Shown: positions 1 through 8,895, numbered from the stretch's first letter. The stretch is 64,000 nt of DNA from BOG-908 sp965198915 (GCA_965198915.1 CBDAQC010000002.1:1736001-1800000); one strand, 5' to 3'. Numbers and translations: made by a program. The notes: generated from the letters alone by a model not told the origin.

Positions 1-1
1 G

Positions 2-1219
2 CGCGCCGCCCGGGCCCAGATCGTGGCACGCCTTCCCGGTGACGGCGATCCGGCCCGCGCGGGGTCATTGGAGGCGGATATCTTCCCGCCGAACCAGGAC
101 GTGGAAGCCGCCGCGCTGGCGCTGGAGCGCGCTTTGGCTCGCCTGGCAACCCCGGTCGCCACGCTGCTGGAGCGGCTGGAAGCCAAGCTGGACGCAGAGG
201 CGGACGAGCTGGATACCGCCTCGCGCAGCCGCATAGAGGCGGCGATACGATCGCTGCGCCGGCGTGTGCTGGACCGGGTGCAGATCTGGCGTGCCATGCT
301 GACGGCCCTGGCGGCGCCGCAGCCGGAACCCGGCGAACGCCCGTCCCACATCTACTTCCTGCGGCTGGACAGGCGGGACGGTGTGGACCGCGACGTGGCG
401 TTCTGCCGCCACCACCTCGATCCGACGCAGCCTTTCGCCATAACCCTGGTGGCCCCCGCGCATGGGCTGCTGATCACCTCGGCCACGCTGCGCGATGCCG
501 GGCAGGACGATGCCGAAGCCGATTGGGACGCGGCCGAAGCACGTGTCGGCGCCGCCCACCTGCCGAGCCCCGCGCTACGGGCGGCGGTCGGCAGTCCGTT
601 CGACTACGCCAGCCAGACCCGCGCCTTCGTGGTGAACGATGTGGGCACCGACACCGCGAGCCTGGCCAGCGCCTATCGCACGCTGTTCCAGGCCTCAGGC
701 GGCGGCGGGCTGGGGCTGTTCACCGCCATCTCCCGCCTGCGCGCGGTGCATGCCCGTATCGCGCCCGATCTCGAGGCCGCCGGCATCCCGCTGTTCGCCC
801 AGCATGTGGACGCGATGGACAACACCACGCTGGTGGACGTGTTCCGCACCGAGGAGGACTCCTGCCTGCTCGGAACTGACGCGATGCGCGACGGCGTGGA
901 CGTGCCCGGCCGCGCCCTGCGCCTGGTGGTGTTCGAGCGCGTGCCCTGGCCGCGGCCGGACATACTGCACCGCGAGCGCCGCATCCACCTCTCCGGCGGA
1001 GACACGAGCGGCTATGACGACCGCATCGCCCGCCTTCGCCTGCGCCAGGCGTTCGGCCGGCTGATACGCACCGCGTCAGACCGCGGCGTGTTCGTCCTGC
1101 TGGACCGTCGCACGCCGTCTCGCCTGTTCAGCGCCATGCCTGCGGGGGTGGTTCTGCGGCGGGTGGGGTTGGCGGAGGCGGTGCGCGAGACGGCGGGGTT
1201 TCTGGAGGGACATCGCTAA
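2..1219 (+). CDS. DinG-type ATP-dependent DNA helicase, C-terminal part (partial)
   Basis: C-terminal half of an SF2 helicase of the DinG/XPD type. The frame is open to the left edge, so the N-terminal ATP-binding motifs lie outside the window and about 405 residues remain. The second helicase half shows a motif IV-like LFTAISRLR, then GTDAMRDGVDVPGRAL (equivalent of the GTxSFWEGVDxPG motif V of DinG), then QAFGRLIRT (motif VI with the arginine finger). The first 150 residues here are helical and charged, as in the linker between the DinG lobes. Members unwind 5'-3' forked or R-loop DNA. A double-hairpin element follows its stop at once and probably terminates it. Family assignment is firm; the exact paralogue is not. 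Confidence 0.85.
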   Translation, partial: RAARAQIVARLPGDGDPARAGSLEADIFPPNQDVEAAALALERALARLATPVATLLERLEAKLDAEADELDTASRSRIEAAIRSLRRRVLDRVQIWRAMLTALAAPQPEPGERPSHIYFLRLDRRDGVDRDVAFCRHHLDPTQPFAITLVAPAHGLLITSATLRDAGQDDAEADWDAAEARVGAAHLPSPALRAAVGSPFDYASQTRAFVVNDVGTDTASLASAYRTLFQASGGGGLGLFTAISRLRAVHARIAPDLEAAGIPLFAQHVDAMDNTTLVDVFRTEEDSCLLGTDAMRDGVDVPGRALRLVVFERVPWPRPDILHRERRIHLSGGDTSGYDDRIARLRLRQAFGRLIRTASDRGVFVLLDRRTPSRLFSAMPAGVVLRRVGLAEAVRETAGFLEGHR

Positions 1220-1224
1220 GAAGG

Positions 1225-1269
1225 CCAGGGGCTCTGCCCCTGGACCCCGCCAAGGACAGTCGTCCTTGG
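1225..1269. repeat. GC-rich double-hairpin repeat (family 2), possible terminator
   Basis: Two adjacent perfect inverted repeats: CCAGGGGC/GCCCCTGG around TCT (1225-1243) and CCAAGGAC/GTCCTTGG around AGTC (1250-1269), followed by AACCTTTT. The same unit recurs in opposite orientation near 60674-60726 and in variants at three other loci. It lies 3' of the helicase and could act as a terminator between convergent genes. Confidence 0.75.
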
Positions 1270-1335
1270 AACCTTTTACAAGCACTGCTTGAAGATGGGG
1301 CCGAGGCGGCAGATTTGTTTCGGGCAGAGCGCCCT

Positions 1336-1992
1336 TTACTCCGCCGGCAGCAGCCGTTCCGCCAGTTCGACCAGTTCCTCCAGATCGCGCGCCACCGCCA
1401 CGGCCCCCTGCTCCATGCCGGGCCGTCCATAGCCCCAGCCGGCAAAGATCGCCCGGACGCCGCAGCCGGTGGCCGAGAGCACGTCGTTGGTGTGATCGCC
1501 CACCATCAACGCGCGCTGCGTCGTGCCGCCTGCCGCAGCGATCGTCTCGCGCACATGCAGCGGATCCGGCTTGTGTGCCGCGAAACTGTCGCCGCCGCCG
1601 ATCGCCGCGAAGCGGTCCGCTACGCCGAGGGCGCCGAGCAGCAGCCGCGCCGCATGCTCGGGCTTGTTCGTGCAGACGGCCAGCGTCCAGCCTTGCGCCC
1701 GCAGCCGGTCAAGCGCTTCCGGCACGCCCGGGTATAGACGCGTGCAGTCGGCCACGTTCGACTCGTAGTCGGAAAGGTAATCCTGCGCGGCTTGCGCGTC
1801 CGGCGTGCTGCCGGCCGCCGCGAAAGCGCGCTGGATGAGCGGCTGAAGCCCGTCGCCGACCATCAGGGTGATCGCCGCCTTCTCCAGCGCCGGCAGCCCG
1901 CGCGCGGTGAGCGTTCGGTTCACCGCGGCCGCGATGTCGGGCGCTGAGTCGGTCAGCGTGCCGTCCAGGTCGAAGGCTAACGTGCGGGTCAT
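1336..1992 (-). CDS. gph: Phosphoglycolate phosphatase (HAD superfamily)
   Basis: Soluble HAD hydrolase of 218 residues. It probably dephosphorylates 2-phosphoglycolate made during DNA-end repair or oxygenase side reactions. Motif I, FDLDGTLTDS, with the nucleophile and acid aspartates sits at residues 7-16. Motif II is in AVCTNKPEHAA, and MVGDHTNDVLSA supplies the motif IV metal-binding acidic residues. A helical cap lies between motifs I and II. Length is normal for Gph. An arm of the recurrent AT-rich hairpin element lies just upstream. Specificity within HAD phosphatases cannot be proven from sequence, but DGTLTDS with this cap type is typical of Gph. Confidence 0.85.
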   Translation of the reverse strand: MTRTLAFDLDGTLTDSAPDIAAAVNRTLTARGLPALEKAAITLMVGDGLQPLIQRAFAAAGSTPDAQAAQDYLSDYESNVADCTRLYPGVPEALDRLRAQGWTLAVCTNKPEHAARLLLGALGVADRFAAIGGGDSFAAHKPDPLHVRETIAAAGGTTQRALMVGDHTNDVLSATGCGVRAIFAGWGYGRPGMEQGAVAVARDLEELVELAERLLPAE

Positions 1993-2020
1993 GTTGTTTG
2001 GTCTTCTTGGCCGTTGTTGG

Positions 2021-2067
2021 GCAAGAAAGGCTTCTTTTTCGGCAAAATAGAAGCAAAAAACCTTTGC
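2021..2067 (+). repeat. AT-rich hairpin arm (family 1), single copy
   Basis: One arm of the recurrent element: GGCAAGAAAGG edge, then CTTCTTTTT and AAAATAGAAG as an imperfect stem, then GCAAAAAACC. It lies between the beta-helix gene and gph. Confidence 0.75.
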
Positions 2068-2098
2068 TCCCTGCCGGCGACCTTTGCAGAGTTGCGTT

Positions 2099-3031
2099 CT
2101 ACTGGCTGCTTCCGTCGCCTTTCAGCGGGTCTATGGAACCGGTTAGCTTGTTGCCGCGCAGCGTGGCCTCCGTGGCGCTGCCGTTATAGACGAGCGCCGT
2201 GCGGTAATTCCCGTCGTTGGTGAACCTGTTGTGCTCGACGGTGATTTCGGGCGTTGCCTGGTCCACGCCTTCAGCGCCGACCGAGATGGCGGCCGTGTGA
2301 TTGCCGGAGAGCGGCCCTTTTTCCAGCGTGTTGTCGCGCACGATCAGGGCGCCGCCGTTTGGCGCCTCGATCAGGTAGCTCGCAGTGCCGGTCTCGCCGT
2401 CCTGTATGTCGCAGCCGGTCACTTCGGTGTGCGCGGCGCGGGACTTGATGTCATGGCCCTGGCGAGTGTCGCGGAACACGCTGTCCTGCACGATGAGGCT
2501 GGCGATCTTGCCGGCGTAGATGGCGTGCGCGCAGGCTTCCAGACAGACGCCGTTCCGGGTGAACTGGCTGTGCCGCACGGTTAGCACCATCGACGGGTTG
2601 GCGCCGGTCAGTATGCCATCCTGGTTGTTGATGAACCGCACGCCGTCCACGGTAAGGCTGCCGCCTTCGGCGCGTATGCCCGCACCGTTGCCATCGGGCA
2701 CGCGGGCGCGGGTGAGGGTCAGGTTGCGTATGGTGATGTTATCGCCATCGGCTATGAGCAGGGCCTTGCCGCCGCAAGTCTTGTCGGTCAGCACCACCGT
2801 GGCCGGATCGCCGGCGCCTTCCACTGTCAGGTTGCTGGCGCCCAGGGTTGCGCAGTCGAAATACTGGCCCGGGTAGATCACGATGTGGTCGCCCGGACCG
2901 GCGGCGGCGGCGGCGGCGGACGGCATGGCGTAGGCGCGGCCCGCGCCCACCTCCAGCGTTCGGGCGGCAGCGCCAGAACAAGAGATCGCCACGCAGCCGA
3001 GCGTGGCGATCCAGAGGGACCTGAACAGCAT
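2099..3031 (-). CDS. Secreted right-handed parallel beta-helix protein
   Basis: A 310-residue exported protein with an N-terminal signal segment (LFRSLWIATLGCVAISCSG, then an AAA cleavage region). The body has repeated turns such as LTVEGAGDP, ITIRNLTLTRAR, LTVRHSQFTRNG and ITVEHNRFTNDG, the spacing seen in right-handed parallel beta-helix (pectate-lyase-like) repeats. No polysaccharide-lyase catalytic motif is recognised, so substrate and activity are unknown; an extracytoplasmic glycan role is only a guess. ATG at 3031 is preferred over the adjacent TTG at 3034. It is co-directional with the PEP-CTERM gene upstream, with a 33-bp gap, so the two may be co-transcribed. Confidence 0.75.
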   Translation of the reverse strand: MLFRSLWIATLGCVAISCSGAAARTLEVGAGRAYAMPSAAAAAAGPGDHIVIYPGQYFDCATLGASNLTVEGAGDPATVVLTDKTCGGKALLIADGDNITIRNLTLTRARVPDGNGAGIRAEGGSLTVDGVRFINNQDGILTGANPSMVLTVRHSQFTRNGVCLEACAHAIYAGKIASLIVQDSVFRDTRQGHDIKSRAAHTEVTGCDIQDGETGTASYLIEAPNGGALIVRDNTLEKGPLSGNHTAAISVGAEGVDQATPEITVEHNRFTNDGNYRTALVYNGSATEATLRGNKLTGSIDPLKGDGSSQ

Positions 3032-3064
3032 CAAGACAGGAACAGTATCAAGACAGGGCGACTC

Positions 3065-3826
3065 CTAGGCCGAACGGCGGCGCACTATCATGGTCAGACC
3101 GGCCAGTGCCATCCCGACTATGGCCAGCGACGCCGGCTCCGGCACGAATTGCGGCGGCGGGTCGGAGGAGAAAGTACCCGTCAGGTCGGCGCCGAAGCTT
3201 GCGAGCAGGCCGTCTGAGGCCACGCTGACGCCCGGCAGCAGCGCCGAGAAGGCGTAGCCGGCGGTGATCGTGGAGCCGGAGGTGAACTTCAGGAAGTCCG
3301 AGCTGAACGTCTCCGTATAGGAGGTAGACTGCGAGCCGGTGTTCGACGTGCTGGACGAAGCGCCGGTGCTGCCATCCGAGCCTTCGAACGTCAGGCCGGC
3401 ACTGGTGCTGGTGTTCGGGGTGATCGTGATCGTCAGCAGGTTGTTGGAGCCGGCAGCAGCGCCGGCCAGCTTGTAGCTGATCGTCATGGCGCCGTTGATC
3501 GACTGGTAGTCCGCACCGAAGAAGGATTGCGACTGCAGGCTCGTCGTGACGCCGGCTCCGCCGTTTATCGTCTCGACCGCGGAAAGACCGCCGGAGAGGT
3601 AGCTTGGAAGTGCGACGACGTTCTCGTATTGGAACGTCACCAGGTCTCCCCCCGCCATGTCGGTATTAAGCAGCGCGGTCCCGTTGCCGTTATTCGTAAA
3701 GCTTATACCGTTGCTCGAGTTCGTGTCGTTCACCTGAGCGAAGGTGACCGGCACTGCGTGCGCCGCTGTCACTGCCAGCAGCGAGCCGAACGTCGCAGCC
3801 TGGAATACTTTGCCAAACCGAACCAT
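3065..3826 (-). CDS. PEP-CTERM sorting-domain surface protein
   Basis: Exported protein of 253 residues. The start at 3826 follows a good GGGGAAG ribosome site and opens a signal peptide (MVRFGKVFQAATFGSLLAV, ending AHA). The middle is rich in S, T, G and N with beta-strand character. The last residues hold the complete sorting tripartite signal: VPEPASLAIVG, then a hydrophobic helix, then RRRS. This is the PEP-CTERM signal recognised by exosortases, which process such proteins at the inner membrane before surface display with exopolysaccharide. No exosortase gene is in the window. The divergent neighbour is an amidotransferase of the kind that accompanies exosortase/EPS loci, which supports a biofilm or surface-matrix role. 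Confidence 0.9.
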   Translation of the reverse strand: MVRFGKVFQAATFGSLLAVTAAHAVPVTFAQVNDTNSSNGISFTNNGNGTALLNTDMAGGDLVTFQYENVVALPSYLSGGLSAVETINGGAGVTTSLQSQSFFGADYQSINGAMTISYKLAGAAAGSNNLLTITITPNTSTSAGLTFEGSDGSTGASSSTSNTGSQSTSYTETFSSDFLKFTSGSTITAGYAFSALLPGVSVASDGLLASFGADLTGTFSSDPPPQFVPEPASLAIVGMALAGLTMIVRRRSA

Positions 3827-4017
3827 GCCTACTTCCCCAACCGTCGAATGTGCTGTCACATCACTAACAGGTGAGTTTCGGTGCTGCAACCAAATTCTGG
3901 TCCAAATGGCAGAAAAAAAGAGACGAATCTTGGTCGGTGTGTCAATTATGGCTCTGGCGGTTGCCCCGGCATACACATCTGATAGTATGCAACCGCCTCC
4001 GCCAATGGAATGAAGCA

Positions 4018-5943
4018 ATGTGTGGGATAGCCGGCATATTTCGTCCTGGCAGCAGGCAGGTTCTGCCGCAGTCAAGCGTCAAGCACATGACGGATGCGAT
4101 CAGCCATCGCGGTCCGGATGGCGAGGGCTTCTTCTTCCATCCAGGACTGGCCCTGGGCCATCGCCGCCTCGCCGTCATCGACCCGGCCGGCGGCCATCAG
4201 CCGATGTTCAACGAGGACCGGTCGATCGCCATCGTGTTCAACGGCGAGATCTTCAATTTCGAGACGCTCCGCCAGGAGCTGAGCGCGCTGGGCCATGTCT
4301 TTGAGAACCGCTGCGATACCGAGGCGATCGTCCATGCCTGGGAGAGCTGGGGCGCCGGCTGCGTTACGCGGCTGTCCGGGCAGTTCGCCTTCGCGCTATG
4401 GGACAGCAACCGCCAGACCCTGTTCTGCGCCCGCGACCGTACGGGCGAGAAGCCGTTCTACTACGCCGACGTCGACGGCACCTTCGTCTTCGGCTCGGAA
4501 ATCGGCGCGCTCGCGGCCTTTCCCGGCCTGTCCCGCAAGCTGCGCCCCGAAGCCGTGGAGGACTTCTTCGCCTACGGCTACGTGCCCGAGCCCGGAACGA
4601 TCTTCCGGGACATCATGAAGCTGCCGCCGGCACACACGCTGCTGCTGGACCGGAGCGGGCGGAAGCCACGCATCGAACGTTACTGGTCACCGCCCGATCG
4701 CAGCCAGCCTTTGGCAGCCTCCGAGGCAGCGCCCTCACTGCGCGAGAGACTCGCATGCGCCGTAGGTGCCTGCCTGGTCTCCGACGTGCCGTTGGGGGCC
4801 TTTCTGTCGGGCGGCGTGGACAGCAGCGCCGTGGTGGCTGCGGCCGCCACCCAGCGCGGCACGAAGCTGGACACCTTCACCGTGGGCTTCGAGGGCGCCG
4901 AGGACGAGACCCCGTTCGCCAGACAGGTGGCCGAGCGCTACGCCACTACGCAGCACAACGACCGCGCCGCCGCCACCGACATGATCGCCGCCGCACGCCT
5001 GCAGGCACGCGCCTTTGGCGAGCCGTTCGGCGACAGCTCCGCCGTGCCCACGATGACCGTCTGCCGCCTGGCCCGCCAGCACGCCACCGTGGCGCTGTCC
5101 GGCGACGGCGGCGACGAGGTGTTCGGCGGCTACCGGCGCTACCGCTGGCACAGCCTGGTCAGCGGCGTACGCAAGCATCTGCCGGCCGGCGTGCGGCGCC
5201 ACGCGATCGGCGCGCTCGCCGCCCTGTATCCCAAGCTGGACCGCGCGCCGCGGTTTCTGCGCGCCAAGCACACGCTGACCGAGCTGAGCCTGGACGCCGC
5301 GCTTGGCTATGCGCGCACGATCACCCGCACCCAGCAGGCGGAACGCCACGCGCTGTTCAGCCCGACTTTGCTTGGCCAGATCGCCGGCCACGATCCGGCC
5401 GCCCCCGTGCGCGCCGTGATGGACGCGGCGCACGAGGCGGACCCCTTGCTACAGGCCCAGCTCACCGACCTGGCGACCTGGCTGCCAGGCGACATACTGA
5501 CCAAGGTGGACCGCGCCAGCATGGCCGCCTCGCTGGAAGTGCGCGCACCTTTCCTGGACCACGAATTCCTGAGCTGGGGGCTGGCGCTGCCGGCAGGGCT
5601 GAAGATCGGCGCCGGCGGCGGCAAGCACATCCTGAAGAAAGCGTTGGAGCCGCTGCTGCCGCACGACATCCTCTACCGGCCGAAGCAGGGCTTCACCAGC
5701 GACCTCGCTCCACTGTTCCGCATGCAGATGGCGCGCGTGCGCGGCTTGGTGCTGGGGCCGATCATGCTGGATAGCGGGCTGTTCGATGCGGCCGCGATCG
5801 GCCGACTGCTGGACGCGCACGCCGCCGGCGCACGCGACCACGCGCAGGTGATCTGGCTGCTGCTGGCTTTCGAGGGGTTCCTGGCGGCGCTGGCGACCAC
5901 GGCGGCGGCAATGCCGGTCGGGGACGGCGTACTCACGGCGTGA
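4018..5943 (+). CDS. Asparagine-synthase-like glutamine amidotransferase (exosortase/EPS-associated type)
   Basis: Cytoplasmic enzyme of 641 residues. Starting at MCGIAGIFRPG places the class II glutaminase nucleophile at Cys2; longer frame extensions would bury it. The N-terminal glutaminase domain has SHRGPDGEG and VFNGEIFNF. The C-terminal synthetase domain has the PP-loop FLSGGVDSSAVV near residue 263 and SGDGGDEVFGGYRRYRW. The whole resembles AsnB and, in length and context, the amidotransferases associated with exosortase-A exopolysaccharide loci. Its stop overlaps the glycosyltransferase start (GTGA), showing translational coupling. A PEP-CTERM gene is divergent 191 bp away. An amide-transfer role in EPS precursor modification is inferred; free asparagine synthesis remains possible. 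Confidence 0.88.
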   Translation: MCGIAGIFRPGSRQVLPQSSVKHMTDAISHRGPDGEGFFFHPGLALGHRRLAVIDPAGGHQPMFNEDRSIAIVFNGEIFNFETLRQELSALGHVFENRCDTEAIVHAWESWGAGCVTRLSGQFAFALWDSNRQTLFCARDRTGEKPFYYADVDGTFVFGSEIGALAAFPGLSRKLRPEAVEDFFAYGYVPEPGTIFRDIMKLPPAHTLLLDRSGRKPRIERYWSPPDRSQPLAASEAAPSLRERLACAVGACLVSDVPLGAFLSGGVDSSAVVAAAATQRGTKLDTFTVGFEGAEDETPFARQVAERYATTQHNDRAAATDMIAAARLQARAFGEPFGDSSAVPTMTVCRLARQHATVALSGDGGDEVFGGYRRYRWHSLVSGVRKHLPAGVRRHAIGALAALYPKLDRAPRFLRAKHTLTELSLDAALGYARTITRTQQAERHALFSPTLLGQIAGHDPAAPVRAVMDAAHEADPLLQAQLTDLATWLPGDILTKVDRASMAASLEVRAPFLDHEFLSWGLALPAGLKIGAGGGKHILKKALEPLLPHDILYRPKQGFTSDLAPLFRMQMARVRGLVLGPIMLDSGLFDAAAIGRLLDAHAAGARDHAQVIWLLLAFEGFLAALATTAAAMPVGDGVLTA

Positions 5944-7052
5944 GGCAGGCAGCGCTGCCGCATCTGCTTTGGGTGTTCCCAGGGTTCGGGGTGGGCGGCG
6001 CCCAGGTGCGGTTCGCAGCGCTGGCCAACCATCTGGGCAGCGCCTTCCGCCATACGGTGGTGTCGCTGAACGGCGACACCGCCTGCAGGGAAAAACTGTC
6101 GCCCGGTCTGGATGTGCACCTGCCCCGCTCCGGCCACAGGCGCGGACGCATGCTGGAGTCGGTACTGCACGCGCGGCGTGTCCTGCGGCGCGCCCGGCCG
6201 GATTGCGTGATCACCAGCAATTGGGGCGCCATCGAATGGGCCATCGGCGCGCGCCTTGCCGGCCTGCGCCACGTGCACTCGGAAGACGGGTTCGGCCCGG
6301 AGGAACGCAACACCCAGATCCCCCGCCGCGCACTGACCCGCCGCCTGGTCCTGCGCGGCAGCACGGTGATCCTGCCGTCGCAAACCCTGGCTGCCATCGC
6401 GCGCGATCAATGGCGGCTGCCCCAGCGCATGCTGCAAACCATCCCGAACGGCATCGACCTGGCGCGCTTCGCTGATGCGGCCGCCATGCCAATGCCGGCA
6501 GGTGCTGGCCCCGTCATCGGCACCGTCGCCGCACTCCGTCCGGAGAAGAACATCGGCCGGCTTCTGCGTGCCTTTGCCGAACTGCGGGCCACGCGCCCGG
6601 CCCAGCTGGTGATCGTGGGCGACGGACCGGAGCGGGCCGGGCTGGAAACCCTGTCGGCGACGCTTGGCATCGCGCACGACACCCATTTCGCCGGACACAG
6701 CACGGTCTCGGAGCGCTGGCTTGCAGGCTTTGACGTGTTCGCGCTTTCGTCGGACACCGAGCAGATGCCGCTCTCGCTGCTGGAAGCGATGGCGACCGGG
6801 CTGCCCGCAATCTGCACGGATGTGGGTGACGTACGTGCCATGCTGGCCGCAGAGAATGCGCCTTACGTGACGTCCGCCTCGGACGAGGCGTTCGCCTCGG
6901 GGCTGGCATCACTCGCGTCCTCGCCGGAGATACCGCGAATCGGCAGCGCGAACAGGACCAAGGCGCGGGCGGCCTATGGGCAGGATCAAATGTTCCTTGC
7001 CTGGCGCCAGGCCATAGATGGTGGTGGTGCGGGCGGCGTTACTCACGCATAG
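5940..7052 (+). CDS. Family 4 glycosyltransferase
   Basis: Cytoplasmic GT-B glycosyltransferase of 370 residues starting at a GTG that overlaps the stop of the amidotransferase gene. The N-terminal domain has GFGVGGAQVRF, the glycine-rich loop typical of family 4. The C-terminal Rossmann domain shows GTVAALRPEKNIGRLL, VIVGDGPERAGLE and EQMPLSLLEAMATGLP, which carries the E-x7-E nucleotide-sugar site. Family 4 enzymes are retaining transferases that act in exopolysaccharide, LPS or glycolipid assembly. Coupling to the amidotransferase makes a shared surface-polysaccharide pathway likely. Donor and acceptor are unknown. Its 3' end overlaps the convergent GST gene by 10 bp. Confidence 0.88.
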   Translation: MRQAALPHLLWVFPGFGVGGAQVRFAALANHLGSAFRHTVVSLNGDTACREKLSPGLDVHLPRSGHRRGRMLESVLHARRVLRRARPDCVITSNWGAIEWAIGARLAGLRHVHSEDGFGPEERNTQIPRRALTRRLVLRGSTVILPSQTLAAIARDQWRLPQRMLQTIPNGIDLARFADAAAMPMPAGAGPVIGTVAALRPEKNIGRLLRAFAELRATRPAQLVIVGDGPERAGLETLSATLGIAHDTHFAGHSTVSERWLAGFDVFALSSDTEQMPLSLLEAMATGLPAICTDVGDVRAMLAAENAPYVTSASDEAFASGLASLASSPEIPRIGSANRTKARAAYGQDQMFLAWRQAIDGGGAGGVTHA

Positions 7053-7705
7053 GCGTAGGTGCCGCCACGCTGCAGGGCCGCCTGATATGCCGGCCGCCCG
7101 TGCACGCTGGCCAGCCAATGCTTCAGCTTCGGGGCGTCACCCAGGCCGCCACGCGTGCCTGCGGCCTCCACGGGAAAGCTCATCATGATGTCGGCGCCGG
7201 TCAGTTCCTCACCGGCAAACCAGGTGCTCTTTCCAAGTTCGGCTTCCATCAGCCTGAGCTGGGCTTCGATGTTCGGCCGCAGAAAGCTCTTCTGCACGTT
7301 GTCGCTGATCAGTTTGGCGACGGGGCGGATGAAAAACGGCACGCGCGCGGGCAGCGCGCCGAAGACGAGCGTCATGACGAGCGGCGGCATAGCGCTGCCT
7401 TCGGCGAAGTGCAGCCAATACGTGTAGCGCAGGCGCTCCTCAGTGCCCGCGGGCGGGATCAGGCGGCCCTCGCCGTAGGTAGCGATGAGGTAATCGACGA
7501 TGGCTCCCGTCTCGGCGATGGTGTGTGCGCCGTCGGTGATCACGGGGGACTTGCCCAGCGGATGCACCGCGTGCAGCTCGGGCGGCGCCAGCATGGTCTT
7601 GGCATTCCGCTCGTATCGCTTCACCTCGTAAGGCACGCCCAATTCCTCGAGCAGCCAAAGCACACGCTGTGACCGGGAGTTGTTCAGATGGTGGACAACG
7701 ATCAT
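7043..7705 (-). CDS. Glutathione S-transferase family protein
   Basis: Soluble 220-residue protein. The N-terminal thioredoxin-like half begins MIVVHHLNNSRSQRVLWLLE and has the cis-proline region HPLGKSPVI and the glutathione gamma-glutamyl site AETGAIVDYL. The all-helical C-terminal half follows. The active-site region NNSRSQR suggests a serine-type active site, as in bacterial beta-, theta- or Ure2-like classes. It probably conjugates or reduces electrophiles with glutathione; substrate unknown. It sits 11 bp downstream of the VWA gene on the same strand and may be co-transcribed. Confidence 0.85.
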   Translation of the reverse strand: MIVVHHLNNSRSQRVLWLLEELGVPYEVKRYERNAKTMLAPPELHAVHPLGKSPVITDGAHTIAETGAIVDYLIATYGEGRLIPPAGTEERLRYTYWLHFAEGSAMPPLVMTLVFGALPARVPFFIRPVAKLISDNVQKSFLRPNIEAQLRLMEAELGKSTWFAGEELTGADIMMSFPVEAAGTRGGLGDAPKLKHWLASVHGRPAYQAALQRGGTYAYA

Positions 7706-7716
7706 GTGCTTGCTTC

Positions 7717-8895
7717 CTACCGCGACAACTCGCGCGTCATATCATCCAAACCCGACAGCGTAAGCGGAAACATGCGCTGCGCCACCAGGTCGCGCAGCAT
7801 GACGGTCGATTGCGTGTGCCGCCAATACTGTTCGGGCGCAGGATTGAGCCAGGCCGTGCTGCGGAAATGCGCGGTCAGGCGCTCGATCCACACACGGCCG
7901 GCTTCCTCGTTCCAATGTTCCACGCTGCCGCCTGGCTGGACGACCTCGTAAGGGCTCATCGTCGCGTCACCGACGAAGATCAGCTTGTAGTCCGGCCCGT
8001 AGGTGCGCAGCAGGTCCCAGGTGGACAGGGATGTCTCGTCGCGGCGGCGGTTCTCGCGCCAGACACGTTCGTAGACGCAGTTGTGGAAGTAGAAATGTTC
8101 CAGGTGCTTGAACTCGGAACGCACCACGGAGAACAGCTCCTGCGAGGTGCGGACGAAATCGTCCATCGACCCGCCGATGTCGAGCAGCAGAAGGATCTTC
8201 ACCGCATTGTGCCGCTCCGGGATCATCTTCAGATCCAGCGAGCCGGCGTTGCTGGCGGTTGCGTGTATCGTGCCCGGCAGGTCGAGCTCGGTGGCCGCGC
8301 CCTGGCGCGCGAAACGCCGCAGCCGGCGCAATGCCACTTTCATGTTGCGTGTGCCGAGTTCGGTGTCGCCGTCCAGATCGCGGAACTCGCGCTTGTCCCA
8401 AACCTTCACCGCGCGGCGATGGCGCGATTCCTTTTGGCCAATGCGTATGCCTTCGGGGTTGTAGCCGTAGGCGCCGAACGGCGAGGTGCCGCCGGTGCCG
8501 ATCCATTTGTTGCCGCCCTGGTGGCGCTCTTTCTGCTCCTTCAGGCGCTGGCGCAGTGTTTCCATTAGTTTCTCGAAGCCGCCCATCGCCTCGATGGCGG
8601 CCATCTCCTCCGGGCTGAGGTTCTTCTCGGCGATGCGGCGTAGCCACTCCTCGGGTATGTCGGTCGCGGGATCGCCCGGTGCGTGTTCTAGCCCCTGGAA
8701 CACGGTCGCAAACACACGGTCGAAACGATCCAGGTGGCGTTCGTCCTTCACCAGCGTCGCGCGCGAGAGGAAGTAGAAATCATCGATGTCGTAGGCGGCC
8801 ACCCCCGCTTTCATAGCACCTATAAGCGACAGGTACTCGGTGATCGAGACAGGCAGGCCCGCACTGCGGAGCTGCTGGACGAAGGTCGCAAACAT
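7717..8895 (-). CDS. CoxE-like VWA domain protein
   Basis: A 392-residue protein starting MFATFVQQLRSAGLPVSI. The N-terminal half is the CoxE/DUF-type helical region and the C-terminal half is a von Willebrand A domain. The MIDAS metal site reads LLLDIGGSMDD, DIGGS rather than canonical DxSxS, a variant seen in this family. FVGDATMSPYE lies near the other MIDAS loop. Such proteins pair with MoxR AAA+ ATPases to assemble or insert metals into enzymes; CO dehydrogenase is the best-known client, though none is present here. The MoxR gene lies directly upstream on the same strand, separated by a 302-bp spacer carrying the recurrent hairpin element. In-frame codons further upstream run through that repeat, so 8895 is chosen as start. 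Confidence 0.88.
   Translation of the reverse strand: MFATFVQQLRSAGLPVSITEYLSLIGAMKAGVAAYDIDDFYFLSRATLVKDERHLDRFDRVFATVFQGLEHAPGDPATDIPEEWLRRIAEKNLSPEEMAAIEAMGGFEKLMETLRQRLKEQKERHQGGNKWIGTGGTSPFGAYGYNPEGIRIGQKESRHRRAVKVWDKREFRDLDGDTELGTRNMKVALRRLRRFARQGAATELDLPGTIHATASNAGSLDLKMIPERHNAVKILLLLDIGGSMDDFVRTSQELFSVVRSEFKHLEHFYFHNCVYERVWRENRRRDETSLSTWDLLRTYGPDYKLIFVGDATMSPYEVVQPGGSVEHWNEEAGRVWIERLTAHFRSTAWLNPAPEQYWRHTQSTVMLRDLVAQRMFPLTLSGLDDMTRELSR

Noticed and set aside
3950..3985. Sigma-54-like TGGCTCTGGCGGTTGC ahead of the amidotransferase gene
   Set aside because: The spacing between GG and GC is one base too long for a -24/-12 promoter, so it is not claimed despite the known link of PEP-CTERM loci to RpoN.
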